Assembly: GCA_029990175.1 (NCBI GenBank)
Contig: JARKIP010000038.1
Span: 26,543,501-26,607,500, forward strand
DNA length: 64,000 nt
Source of the DNA: Petunia secreta
Taxonomy: Eukaryota; Streptophyta; Magnoliopsida; Solanales; Solanaceae
Reading direction: 5' to 3'
Part shown: one piece after another, positions 47,025 through 56,599 of the stretch
Numbering within the stretch: the first letter of the stretch is position 1
Layout of the letters: every line of letters begins with the position of its first letter
Notes under the pieces: model-generated
Told to the model about the DNA's origin: nothing
Seen by the model: the letters and a program-made list of their open reading frames with translations, nothing else
The model's database searches: none
Translations under genes and position numbers: made by a program

Positions 47025-49157
47025 TCACAGCTGAAGGTTGAAGTGCTTAACGAGTGCCTCAAGTTGTTTCGTATTTTTGGCCCTCTCCATTACCAGCTCG
47101 GCCTCATACTTGTGGCAATCAATCTTCAAGCGATCAATCTCTTGATCCTTCACCTTCAACTGCCTGTGCAGTTCAGTATTTTCTTCATTAACTTCAAGAA
47201 CCATTTTCTCCAGTTCCTGCACAGCACCGATGGCCTCATCAGGTCCAAACTCTTCACTGTCCTCTGACTCCTCCTGCTTGACCTGCATCGGCTTTTTGGA
47301 AGCCCTGCTTTCTTGAAAGAAGTCACAGCTCTTCAGCACATTTACCCCAAACCTCTGATGGATAGTTGGCTTCTTCCCTGCACCTAAAGGCACTCCAAAA
47401 TGCTCAAGAATCTGATGGATGATGTAAGAATGCACAAGAGAGTGTGGCTTCTGATCAGTATCACAGATTCTCTTTATGTGCCTAATAATGAGCCCAGGCA
47501 AATTTATTTTTACCCCTCTGTCCATCAGATCCATATAGGTCAGATCAAGAGCACTAGCCTCACAATTCCTTTCCCCCCTAGGCAGAAGAAACCTATGCAC
47601 AAACTCAAACAAAAGCTGATGTGCAGGCTCCATCTCCTTTTTCTCAACCTTCCTCTCCTTCCTCAATCTGGGTTTCCCTGAAAACTTTCTCACAACATCT
47701 AAGGGAGTAACTCTATCTGTTCTCTTTGGCCATTTTAGCTTAACATACCTGCAGTATCCTTCAGCAGGAACATCCAGAATTACTCCCAGTTCAGGTCTCC
47801 CAAATTCAATCTCCACTTCTTTCACAGTTGTAAACACCCTCCTGGCTACTACCCTGCAATTTGTATAAAACTCCCTGACTTCATCCACAAACAGCTTCCT
47901 GTCATTGTTTCCAAACACGCTTAACCAACCCTGATCTCCTATCATTCTCAACAAGGATTTCATATGAAACTCCTTTTCATCATATAGTATACTTCCTGGC
48001 AGCACCTGATGTCTAGAAAAGAAGGCTTCCCTATCCACTTCTTTTCTTTTCTTCTTACTCTCCACCTCACTGTCAGTATCAGAATCACTGGGTTCCACAT
48101 AACTCCCAGCTTCACTTTCCTCCTCTTCCTCACCAGCTCTCTTCTCCTCTTCTTCTTTCTTCTTCTCTTCTTCCCTCATCTTCACATTTTTTACTGTCTT
48201 TCCTATCTTTTCAATCCTCTCCATCTGCATTTTGAAAGCCGACCTAGTACCAACTCTCCTGACCACAGGCTCACTAGCCTCTTGGTCACCTCCTTCACTA
48301 TCTTCATCTACCAGTCTAGATTTCAACACTGGTTTCCCATCTCTCACCAACCGTCTTCTTTTGTCAGGCTCTACTTTATTTTCTTTTACAAACACCACCT
48401 CATCCTCCTCTTCCTCACCTGTCACCTTCTCATCTTCTGCCCCAAATTTTCTTTTCCTTTTTAATTTTTTCTCTTCCTTGTCACTCTCTTGTTTTTCAAC
48501 AACAACTTCCTTGTTTCCATCTTCATCAGATTCTGTCCAGCTAAAATCTGCATCATCAGCTCTAGGGTTTAGACAAGTAACAGGTTCTTGTCCCTCTCCC
48601 CCTGGAACTTCAGCAGTAGCAGTTCCATCACCCTCAGGGCCTTTAGGCACAGAATCCTCTAAACACACCCCTGTTCCACTCACATCTTTACTTGACTCAC
48701 CAACATCTTTTCTCAGAGATTCATCATTATCCAGTTCCCTCAACTGTTCTTCTATTTTTTCGGCTATATTTAACTCGCCTCTAGTCACACCGTCTACACC
48801 ATCCTGCACATCTTCTCTAGGTTCATTCTCTTTAGTTACTTGTTCCTCCTCACGTGGGTTCCCCCTATCTATATTGTCCCTCTGCTCAACATCTACTATT
48901 TTATCTAATTCAGCAACTAGGGTTTCAGTTTCTACAATGCCAGGACTGGCTATATCAACTGAACCAACAGGTGTAGATGGAGTAGGATCAGAAATTACCT
49001 CAGGTAACGGTTGAGATGAACTTTGAGTAGTGGGTGTTGAAGGAACGACTCTTGATTTTAACTTCTTGACCAGTTTCTTGTCCCCCTTTTTGAGAAATTT
49101 TAGGCGAGCCCTAGCAATTCTTTCAGCAAGAGTGGATGGAGGTGGTCTTTCAGACAT
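47025..49157 (-). CDS. SIRE copy B third ORF (env-position protein)
   Basis: About 710 residues start at the second ATG (49157, MSERPPPSTLAERIARARLK); an upstream in-frame ATG at 49235 would add 26. The order is a basic N-terminus with FLKKGDKKLVKKLKSR; a long acidic and Lys-rich low-complexity region; a nuclear-signal-like KKKRKEVD; and a conserved globular block (LPGSILYDEKEFHMKSLLR, VEIEFGRPELGVILDVPAEG, EPAHQLLFEFVHRFLLPRG, HSYIIHQILEHFGVPLG). The C-terminal coiled coil is rich in Glu and Lys. The central block resembles the family annotated as putative plant transposon protein. I see no signal peptide or membrane segment, so an envelope role is not supported by this sequence. Its position downstream of pol is that of the env-like ORF of SIRE elements. 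Function unknown. Confidence 0.8.
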   Translation of the reverse strand: MSERPPPSTLAERIARARLKFLKKGDKKLVKKLKSRVVPSTPTTQSSSQPLPEVISDPTPSTPVGSVDIASPGIVETETLVAELDKIVDVEQRDNIDRGNPREEEQVTKENEPREDVQDGVDGVTRGELNIAEKIEEQLRELDNDESLRKDVGESSKDVSGTGVCLEDSVPKGPEGDGTATAEVPGGEGQEPVTCLNPRADDADFSWTESDEDGNKEVVVEKQESDKEEKKLKRKRKFGAEDEKVTGEEEEDEVVFVKENKVEPDKRRRLVRDGKPVLKSRLVDEDSEGGDQEASEPVVRRVGTRSAFKMQMERIEKIGKTVKNVKMREEEKKKEEEEKRAGEEEEESEAGSYVEPSDSDTDSEVESKKKRKEVDREAFFSRHQVLPGSILYDEKEFHMKSLLRMIGDQGWLSVFGNNDRKLFVDEVREFYTNCRVVARRVFTTVKEVEIEFGRPELGVILDVPAEGYCRYVKLKWPKRTDRVTPLDVVRKFSGKPRLRKERKVEKKEMEPAHQLLFEFVHRFLLPRGERNCEASALDLTYMDLMDRGVKINLPGLIIRHIKRICDTDQKPHSLVHSYIIHQILEHFGVPLGAGKKPTIHQRFGVNVLKSCDFFQESRASKKPMQVKQEESEDSEEFGPDEAIGAVQELEKMVLEVNEENTELHRQLKVKDQEIDRLKIDCHKYEAELVMERAKNTKQLEALVKHFNLQL

Positions 49158-49235
49158 CTTGAAGAATTTTGTAAGGATTTCTGAGTTTGTTGACGGTTTA
49201 TCTATTTTAGGGCTTGAGAGAATTTTGATGTTCAA

Positions 49236-49801
49236 TTGGAAGTGGTGGATGAGATTATGAGAGATTTAAGGAGTGCTGTAGAAAGAAAGAGGGTTTTGGT
49301 GAAGTGACAATGTCTAGGGAAGAAAAAAAATAATGAGTATAAAGAAGGGCAGCTTTTTGAACTTTTTGAGAACCGGGAGAAGTTAAGAGATTTGACGGTT
49401 ATGAACTTAATTTAAATATGCCCTTTTCAAGAAGTGGGGTCCAAGCAATTTAAAAGGAGTTCTATCCTAAAAAGGAATGTGTTCCTATAATTTTGGACAG
49501 TTATGAGAATATGGAGAATCTCCCATGATGCACGTACAATAATCAATTTTAATTCCAGTTGTGACAACTAACAAATAGAGTAGGCTTACTGTACCTGGAC
49601 ACGATTCCTCACGTTAACACTGGTTCCTCCTCAGTACACAGTAGGTTCTTCATGGGATCACATTATTTGTACCTAATGCTCAAAAACACAAAAAACGAGT
49701 GTACTTACTCAAGTACAAATTTAGTCCAGATAGTAATGACAAATTCCTAACAGACACTTTTACTACTAACCTAGCCAATCACCAGGGGATTACCTGCTGG
49801 G
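49236..49801. other. Spacer between pol and ORF3 of SIRE copy B
   Basis: About 570 noncoding bases. How ORF3 is translated is unclear: a spliced subgenomic RNA is known for related elements, but no splice sites were established here. Confidence 0.5.
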
Positions 49802-52800
49802 TCATCCGTGTATTTTGGTCATCCCTAACTCCAACCTGTTCCTCTCGAACTGCACTTTGTTCAAAGCTTTGGTAAATATGTCAGCAATTTGGTCTTCAGT
49901 CCTGCATGAATTCATAGTGATTAGACCCTTTTCTACATTGTCTCTCAGAAAATGATGTCTAATATCAATGTGTTTGGTCCTTTTGTGTTGGACTGGGTTC
50001 TTGGCAATGTTCACAGCACTAGTGTTGTCACAAAAGATTGGCACTGCCCCACACTTGATTCCAAAATCCTCCAGTTGCTGCTTGATCCATAGCAATTGTG
50101 AGCAGCATGAAGCAGCTGCCACATACTCAGCTTCAGCAGTTGACAAGGCAACAGAGTTTTGTTTCTTTGTAGCCCATGACACCAAGCAAGGACCTAAGAA
50201 GTGTGCCATCCCCGAAGTGCTTTTCCTATCAACCAAATGACCTGCATAATCTGCATCAGCAAAACCAATTAGTTCAAAAGTTCCACCTCTGGGATACCAA
50301 AGGCATAGATCCTGAGTCCCTTTCAAGTATCTCAGAATTCTCTTCACAGCTGTCAAGTGTGATTCCTTAGGTTTTGACTGAAATCTGGCACACAGTCCTA
50401 CGCTGTAGACTATGTCAGGTCGACTTGCTGTGAGATAAAGAAGTGAGCCAATGATTCCTCTATACTTGGTCTCATTTGTCGAAGGACCAAGTTCATCCAT
50501 ATCGAGCTTTGTTCCAGGAGCAATAGGAGTAGTCATCTCCTTAGCTCCTTCCATGTTAAACTTCTTCAACAATTCCTTGACATATTTTTGCTGGTGTATC
50601 ATAGTTCCTTCCGGCGTCTGCTTTATCTGCAACCCAAGGAAGAAATTCAATTCACCCATCATGCTCATTTCAAACTCACTTCCCATCAGGTCAGCAAAAC
50701 CTTTGCTCAGCTCCTCATTAGTGGCTCCAAAGATGATATCATCGACATACACTTGAACTACCAGCAGATCCTTTCCTTGCTTCTTGAGAAATAGTGTGTT
50801 GTCAATTTTACCCCTTGAAAAGCCATTTTTCATCAAGAACCCTGAGAGTCTTTCATACCAGGCTCTAGGAGCTTGCTTCAAACCATACAGAGCCTTGTCC
50901 AGTTTGTACACATGATCAGGGAATTCATTGTTCACAAAACCTGGAGGCTGTACTACATAGACTTCTTCATTTAGGTACCCATTTAAGAAGGCACTCTTCA
51001 CATCCATCTGATACAGTGTGAATTCCATGTATGTAGCAAAGGCAATCAGCATTCTAATGGCTTCCATTCGTGCCACTGGTGCAAAGGTTTCATCATAATC
51101 TATTCCTTCTTCTTGACTGTAGCCCTGAACAACCAACCTTGCCTTGTTTCTTGTAACTATGCCATGTTCATCCAGCTTATTTCTGAACACCCATTTAGTT
51201 CCAATTATGGATCTGTCCTTTGGTTTAGGAACTAGGTGCCACACTTTGCTTCTTTCAAATTGATGAAGTTCCTCCTGCATAGCTATAATCCAATCTGGAT
51301 CTTCTAGAGCTTCTTTGACATTTTTTGGTTCCAAGGCTGAGAGGAAAGCAAAAAATGCACAGAAGTTCTTTAATGCCGACCTAGTCATAATTCCTGTATC
51401 TAATTCAGATAGAACATTCTCCAAAGGGTGAGAACTTTGATATTTCCATGGCTTGATCTGGATCTGATTAGAAGAACCTGCAGCATCGTCTTGAGTAAAT
51501 TCTTCTTGACTTTCTTGATCTTCAGCTTCATCAGAAGTTCCCCCTGTCAAGTTGACTCCTTCATCGAACATGACTTTGCTCTCCTTTTCATCTGAGTCCT
51601 CCAGTTCATCTATGCTCTCTTCTCTTCTTAAGCCAATCACCTGATCATCGGCATCATCTTCTCTTATTTCCTTATCTGATTCATCGAACACAACATGCAT
51701 ACTTTCTTCTACTACTTGTGTTCTTCTGTTGAGTACCTTGTATGCCTTACTTTGAGTGGAGTATCCCAGAAATATTGCCTCATCACTCCTAGCATCAAAC
51801 TTTCCCAAGGGTTCCTTGCCATTGTTGTGAACAAAGCATTTGCACCCAAAAGGCCTTAGGTGTGCAATGCTTGGCTTTCTACCTCTGAGTAACTCATATG
51901 GAGTTTTGTCAAGAATGGCTCTGATGGAACACCTATTTAGCAAGTAACATGCAGTGTTTACAGCTTCAGCCCAGAAGTTTCTTGCTAGTCCACTTGACAG
52001 CAGCATGGTTCTAGCCATATCCTCCAACGACCTGTTCTTCCTCTCAACCACCCCGTTTTGTTGGGGAGTTCTTGGTGCAGAAAAGTTGTGATCTATGTTG
52101 TTCCCTGCACAGTACTCAGAAAATTTTGAGTTTTCAAACTCAGTTCCATGATCTGTTCGAATACTGATGAGTTCAAGACTTAGCCTTTTCTGAACCACAC
52201 CAGCCCAGTCTTTAAAGTTCTCAAAAGCTTCATCCTTAGAGGCCAAGAACAAGGTCCATGTATACCTTGAGTAGTCGTCAACAATCACGAACACAAACCT
52301 CTTTCCTCCTCTGCTTTTTACTCTCATAGGTCCACACAAATCCATATGTACCAGCTCCAGTGGCTTAGATGTGCTGACCACTTTCTTTGACTTGAATGAC
52401 GTTCTTACATGCTTTCCCTTTACACAAGCATCACACACTTTTATGTTTTCAAACTTCTTGTTTGGCAATCCACGAACCAGTTCCTTCGAGGCTAGCTTAT
52501 TTAATTGAGTGAGACTTGCATGACCCAGTCTTTTGTGCCACAGCTGAGAGTCGCTTTCTTGTACATTCAAGCATGTCAGGTTGTTTTCAGGTAAGGACCT
52601 CAGTGACGCCTTGTACACATTGTTCACTCTTTTTCCTTCCATTACCACTTCTCCACTCTGTAGGTTCTTCACGATGCACCCTACAGATGAGAAGCTCACT
52701 TCGTTTCCTCTGTCACATAGTTGAGAGATGCTCAGTAAATTGTGTCTAAGACCATCCACACAATACACATTTTCAATTGCATGCTCAAAAGATCTCCCAA

Positions 52801-52966
52801 TCTTCCCAATGCCTACTATCTGACCACTTTTTCCTCCTCCGAAGGCCACACTGCCTCCTTGAAATGCTGCGAGTGAGAGAAAGTTTCTTCTATCTCCTGT
52901 CATGTGCCTGGAACAACCGCTATCAAGAATCCAGCTTGAGTTGTTCCCCCTCACTCCAGCCTGCAA
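49802..52966 (-). CDS. SIRE copy B Pol polyprotein, 1054 residues
   Basis: One open frame carries every enzymatic domain of a copia element. These are the aspartic protease (WILDSGCSRHMTGD, residues about 12-25), the GAG-pre-integrase HHCC region (LWHKRLGHASL, CDACVKGKH), and the integrase core with its D, D and E motifs (VDDYSRYTW about 227, RTDHGTEFENS about 270, NGVVERKNR about 304). Reverse transcriptase (KWVFRNKLDE; YVDDIIFG about 739) and RNase H (ADADYAG, LSTAEAEYVAAA about 940, KHIDIRHHFLRD) follow. It would process Gag-Pol, copy the RNA and integrate the DNA. The given start Met is only the first in frame: the true N-terminus depends on how the gag stop and the frame difference are bypassed. 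Confidence 0.93.
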   Translation of the reverse strand: MQAGVRGNNSSWILDSGCSRHMTGDRRNFLSLAAFQGGSVAFGGGKSGQIVGIGKIGRSFEHAIENVYCVDGLRHNLLSISQLCDRGNEVSFSSVGCIVKNLQSGEVVMEGKRVNNVYKASLRSLPENNLTCLNVQESDSQLWHKRLGHASLTQLNKLASKELVRGLPNKKFENIKVCDACVKGKHVRTSFKSKKVVSTSKPLELVHMDLCGPMRVKSRGGKRFVFVIVDDYSRYTWTLFLASKDEAFENFKDWAGVVQKRLSLELISIRTDHGTEFENSKFSEYCAGNNIDHNFSAPRTPQQNGVVERKNRSLEDMARTMLLSSGLARNFWAEAVNTACYLLNRCSIRAILDKTPYELLRGRKPSIAHLRPFGCKCFVHNNGKEPLGKFDARSDEAIFLGYSTQSKAYKVLNRRTQVVEESMHVVFDESDKEIREDDADDQVIGLRREESIDELEDSDEKESKVMFDEGVNLTGGTSDEAEDQESQEEFTQDDAAGSSNQIQIKPWKYQSSHPLENVLSELDTGIMTRSALKNFCAFFAFLSALEPKNVKEALEDPDWIIAMQEELHQFERSKVWHLVPKPKDRSIIGTKWVFRNKLDEHGIVTRNKARLVVQGYSQEEGIDYDETFAPVARMEAIRMLIAFATYMEFTLYQMDVKSAFLNGYLNEEVYVVQPPGFVNNEFPDHVYKLDKALYGLKQAPRAWYERLSGFLMKNGFSRGKIDNTLFLKKQGKDLLVVQVYVDDIIFGATNEELSKGFADLMGSEFEMSMMGELNFFLGLQIKQTPEGTMIHQQKYVKELLKKFNMEGAKEMTTPIAPGTKLDMDELGPSTNETKYRGIIGSLLYLTASRPDIVYSVGLCARFQSKPKESHLTAVKRILRYLKGTQDLCLWYPRGGTFELIGFADADYAGHLVDRKSTSGMAHFLGPCLVSWATKKQNSVALSTAEAEYVAAASCCSQLLWIKQQLEDFGIKCGAVPIFCDNTSAVNIAKNPVQHKRTKHIDIRHHFLRDNVEKGLITMNSCRTEDQIADIFTKALNKVQFERNRLELGMTKIHG

Positions 52967-52971
52967 AACAA

Positions 52972-55290
52972 TTAGAGGTTAGCCTTAGGAACCCAGACAA
53001 GCTTGGGTCCCTTCTTATGAGAGAATGGATAAATCAGATCTTGTTTGGCCCATTTGGGTAAGACACAATTTTTATTCTTGGCCCTTGCCTTGGTAATGTT
53101 AACACACCTTTGTTTAGTATGACCAGTTTGACCACAGAAAGTGCATAACATGTTGCAAGGTAATCCCACATATTTGCTTTTAGGATTATATGGAGGCAAG
53201 GGCTTCTTAAATCCTAAACCTTGTTTTCCTTTATTTTGATTTTCAAGAACCCAATGCATTGCTTCTGAAGACTTATTCCATTTTGTAAGCCTGGTAAGTT
53301 CAAGTTTTGAGTTTTCAACCTTCTGATTTAACATCTTATTTTTTTCAATTTCTTTGTATAAAATCTCATTTGTCCTTTTCAATTCATCTTCCAGAAAGGT
53401 TTGAACTTCACTCATAACTTGCTTACCATTCTTACTCTCTCTCAACTGACTACATTCTAATTCAAGCTCAGTGATCTTAGAGTTTGACACAAGAGTCTGT
53501 CCTTTCATGATGGCATTTGTTTCTTCAAGCTCAATGTTCTGTTCTAGGAGACTCTTGTGCTTAGTTCTAAGATCACCCAATTCTTCAATTAATTTATCTT
53601 TTTCAAGCTTTTCTTTTTCATATCCTTCAATCAATGTGGCTGTGATTAGGATTAGATTTTCAGAAGAGTATGTATGTAAAGTTTCCTTAAGATCAGATAA
53701 ACATACCTCTGCTGAACTGTCAGCTTCCTTTCCTTCAGTTGCCATGAGGGCAGAGTCCTTCTTGGTGTTATCAGCTATGTACAACTCCTTCAGTTTCTTC
53801 CATATCTCCTTGGCTGATTTACATTCCAGTATCTGTCCAAGCACATCATCTGTAAGTCCTCTTCTTAGATAGCCCTCAGCCTTGGAGTTTGCTTGTAGCC
53901 AGTCCAGATCTTGTGGATCTAGTTCTTCTACTTTCTTGGGTACCAGGACTCCATTTGCTGCTCTCTTCACTGGAACATGAGGTCCTCTTTTCACAATTAG
54001 CCACAGACTATAATCAGTTGCCCGCAAGAATTTTTTCATTTGTTTCTTCCAGTAATTGTAATGAGTCCCATTGAACACTGGTAGCTTTGATGGATCTCTT
54101 CCCCATTTTACTTCAAGAGGATGTTCTTCGTCAGAACTAACATCCGTCATCCCTGCTAATGCTAGCGGTGAGTCATCGTCAGCTTCCTTCTCGTGATCAG
54201 ATTCACTGTCAGTTGGTCCCCATGTGGCATAGAAAGCTTCCTTCCTTTTCCTTCGTTCTGCTCTGAAGTTTGGGGGCCGTCTTGACTTCTTTCTATCTAC
54301 ATCATTTTCCTTTGTGGTTTCCTTTTCCTTTTCCTTAGCAGCTCTGTTCTTCATCCATTCTATTTCCCACATTGGGCAATCCATGACAGCATGATCCTTC
54401 TTGAAGCATTTGAAGCATCCAGAGTAGTCAGGACTGTCAACTATGTTCTTCCTGCTAGAGCTCTCCTTGTTCCCTCGTTTAAATCCTTTAAACCTTCCCA
54501 GATTGAGTTTTTGTCTTAGAGCACTTACCATTGCAGCTTCCACTGATTGAAGATCAACATATTCATCAACTTCTTCTGTTGCTTCCAGTGCAAGGGTCTT
54601 TTCCTTCTTCGCTGCAGGTTTAGCCTTTGAGTCCTTCATCATCTCGTGCGTCTTCAGACTTCCAACCAGTTCTTCAAGCTTGATAGATTTTAAGGGTTTG
54701 GATTCAATAATGGCCGTCATTTTTGGTTCCCATGCTTCAGGTAACACATTCAGGATTTTGTCAACCATCTCCACCTCAGGCAGTACCATCTCCAGAGATC
54801 TCATTTCATTTGTAATCATGGTCAACCTGGTCATCATATCCTGAATCGATTCCTTCTCGCCCATAGTAAATAACTCAAATTGTCTCTTCAACATTCTTCT
54901 TTTTGAGTCCTTTACTTCAGTGGTTCCTTCGTGTGCGACTTGTAAAGCATCCCATATTTCCTTAGCCGTCTTATACGATGATACTCGATTGAACTCTTCT
55001 GGACCCAGACCACATATAACCAACCGCTTGGCTTTGTGGTTCTTTTCGATCATCTTATAGTCAGACTCATCAAACTCTTCTTTCAGCTTAGGTTCTTTTG
55101 TGGCAGTGGTTCCTTCACCAACTACTTTGGTGGGAATCAGGTTTCCTTCAGAGACTATCAGCCAGAGTTGATAATCTTCAGCACATATGTAATTCTCCAT
55201 CCTATTTTTCCACCATGCGTAGTATTGCCCATTAAACTGTGGAGGCCTCAGAACCGACTGTCCTTCAGTAATAGTAGGCGGTGCACTCAT
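52972..55290 (-). CDS. SIRE copy B Gag with two tandem modules, 772 residues
   Basis: The start at 55290 (MSAPPTITEGQSVLRPPQFN) follows the LTR by only about 55 bases. Two similar modules follow each other. Module 1 (about residues 15-300) has the N-terminal Gag motif PPQFNGQYYAWWKNRMENY, YQLWLIVSEG, a UBN2-like helical region, and the zinc knuckle CFKCFKKDHAVMDC. Module 2 (about 400-730) begins LPVFNGTHYNYWKKQMKKF, YSLWLIVKRG, continues with a long coiled coil (SLLEQNIELEETNAI region) and ends with a second knuckle CTFCGQTGHTKQRC. Gag forms the particle shell and packages RNA. TAA at 52972-52974 ends it. Confidence 0.9.
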   Translation of the reverse strand: MSAPPTITEGQSVLRPPQFNGQYYAWWKNRMENYICAEDYQLWLIVSEGNLIPTKVVGEGTTATKEPKLKEEFDESDYKMIEKNHKAKRLVICGLGPEEFNRVSSYKTAKEIWDALQVAHEGTTEVKDSKRRMLKRQFELFTMGEKESIQDMMTRLTMITNEMRSLEMVLPEVEMVDKILNVLPEAWEPKMTAIIESKPLKSIKLEELVGSLKTHEMMKDSKAKPAAKKEKTLALEATEEVDEYVDLQSVEAAMVSALRQKLNLGRFKGFKRGNKESSSRKNIVDSPDYSGCFKCFKKDHAVMDCPMWEIEWMKNRAAKEKEKETTKENDVDRKKSRRPPNFRAERRKRKEAFYATWGPTDSESDHEKEADDDSPLALAGMTDVSSDEEHPLEVKWGRDPSKLPVFNGTHYNYWKKQMKKFLRATDYSLWLIVKRGPHVPVKRAANGVLVPKKVEELDPQDLDWLQANSKAEGYLRRGLTDDVLGQILECKSAKEIWKKLKELYIADNTKKDSALMATEGKEADSSAEVCLSDLKETLHTYSSENLILITATLIEGYEKEKLEKDKLIEELGDLRTKHKSLLEQNIELEETNAIMKGQTLVSNSKITELELECSQLRESKNGKQVMSEVQTFLEDELKRTNEILYKEIEKNKMLNQKVENSKLELTRLTKWNKSSEAMHWVLENQNKGKQGLGFKKPLPPYNPKSKYVGLPCNMLCTFCGQTGHTKQRCVNITKARAKNKNCVLPKWAKQDLIYPFSHKKGPKLVWVPKANL

Positions 55291-55326
55291 TTTGATCCTT
55301 CTCAAGGTGTTAGCCTTACAAGAGAA

Positions 55327-55343
55327 GACCTGCTCTGATACCA
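55327..55343 (-). other. Primer binding site of SIRE copy B
   Basis: TGGTATCAGAGCAGGTC on the - strand, 17 bases complementary to initiator tRNA-Met, two bases from the 5' LTR. Confidence 0.95.
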
Positions 55344-55345
55344 CT

Positions 55346-56248
55346 TGTTATACTTTAAGCACCTCCTAAGGACACTAGAAGGGGGGGGGTTGAATAGTGT
55401 CCTCCGATTTTTGTTGTAAGAACCTGGTTCTTCCGTAGTAGACCAAGGTTCCTCAGTTCTCTTCTATGCAAACTATACTTAAGAACACGCTTCAAAAACA
55501 TTCACCAAGAACACAAGGATTTTACGTGGAAAACTCCTTGCTCAAGGGAGAAAAACCACGACCCACACTCTGGGATTTTGAATCACAATCTACTAACACA
55601 AGAGCAACGTTTCAGATTACAGACTCTGTAACCAAGGGGCTACACTCTAGACCCTAATCACTAACCAAAGCTAAACTCTAGCTTTTTCTAGTAATCACAA
55701 AGTAATTTGCCTAATACATACGCTTCTGAAATAAGCTAATAGACAAAACAATGAACACTTGTAACAGAGACAACTTACAACTCGATGAACCTAGACAAGA
55801 GATCTAGACTCAAATACTCAGCATGCAAACCAGTTGTCTTCTTCAGTTTTCCAACGTAGACAGTTCTTCAGATCACCTCTATATGCTTTCGACTCTCTAT
55901 TTGAAAAACTGATTGCGGCTGTCTCTTCTACTTGCTTTTATACAGGTCTTACAACCCTAGTTGAGTCCTGCTGGGAATCCTCTTAATTATGGCAATATCA
56001 GATTCGCAGTAACTCTTTTCCATGTTGAAGTCTAACTCTTGTCCACACTTCAAAGATACAGCCTGGACACCGCCTCTTTTAGCCTGACTAGGATACGTCA
56101 ACAACCACGCGCCACTACTCCTAGTTCCACAGGGATTTGCAACCCGTAATCTTTTCGATCAAGCGTGTCCTTCATCTCAAGGACAAGGTTCTTCTCCTGA
56201 ACCTCAGTGTCCTTCTCGTTTGTCATACTTCAAAACCAGCTCTCAACA
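55346..56248 (-). repeat. 5' LTR of SIRE copy B
   Basis: 903 bp, identical to the other LTR on reading. Likely TATA box TATAAAAG on the - strand at 55935-55942. Confidence 0.95.
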
Positions 56249-56599
56249 GAGTGGAACGTCGGTTGAGGAAATGGCTAGACCGGAGATAGGTGGCTCGTTT
56301 CCGGTTGAATTCGCTATTTGACTCATCGGAGTTTCAGCGCCAGAGAATGGTGACTCATTCCGAAGTTTCCTTGACAGGAGATTGGTTTGATTAGGTAAAA
56401 TCGGCCAGTGGCTTATGACTTTTTGGTTTACTTTGATTATTTTGGTTTATTTTTTGTTGTTGTGAAATGTGTTATAAATATTGGTATGCCTTATAATTAG
56501 CATAATGTTGCTATTTTTTTGTAATATAAGGGTCAAAGTTTGTATATTTGTGTAAAAAATCCTTTTCATTTCTACGTAAATATTTTAATATATTTTTTG

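Larger units (their letters stand above)
45651..56248 (-). mobile_element. SIRE-type copia retrotransposon, copy B (young)
   Basis: A 10,598 bp element has two 903 bp LTRs that I read as identical, a perfect 5 bp duplication GAGTG (45646-45650 and 56249-56253), primer binding site, polypurine tract, and open frames for Gag, Pol and a third ORF. The order Gag-Pol-ORF3, the size, and the large Gag place it in the SIRE/Sirevirus lineage. Identical LTRs mean very recent insertion. The one visible defect is that pol is out of frame with gag by one base at their junction. Confidence 0.96.
44331..56590. mobile_element. Mutator-like element M3, split by SIRE copy B (approximate ends)
   Basis: Sequence on the two sides of SIRE copy B (44331-45650 and 56249-56590) has the same layout as M1 and M2: end regions with ATAGCAAA / TTTGCTAT words in opposite orientation, a simple-sequence array, and a GC-rich CACCGG/CCGGAG part. 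No convincing 9 bp duplication was found, so the ends are approximate and the class is inferred by analogy. Confidence 0.4.

Noticed and set aside
48009..49014. Long + strand open frames opposite the SIRE third ORF
   Set aside because: Antisense shadow of an acidic, Lys-rich coding region; low complexity and no motif.
47025..49157. Calling the third SIRE ORF a viral envelope gene
   Set aside because: No signal peptide, membrane segment or glycoprotein-like Cys pattern was seen; only its position fits.
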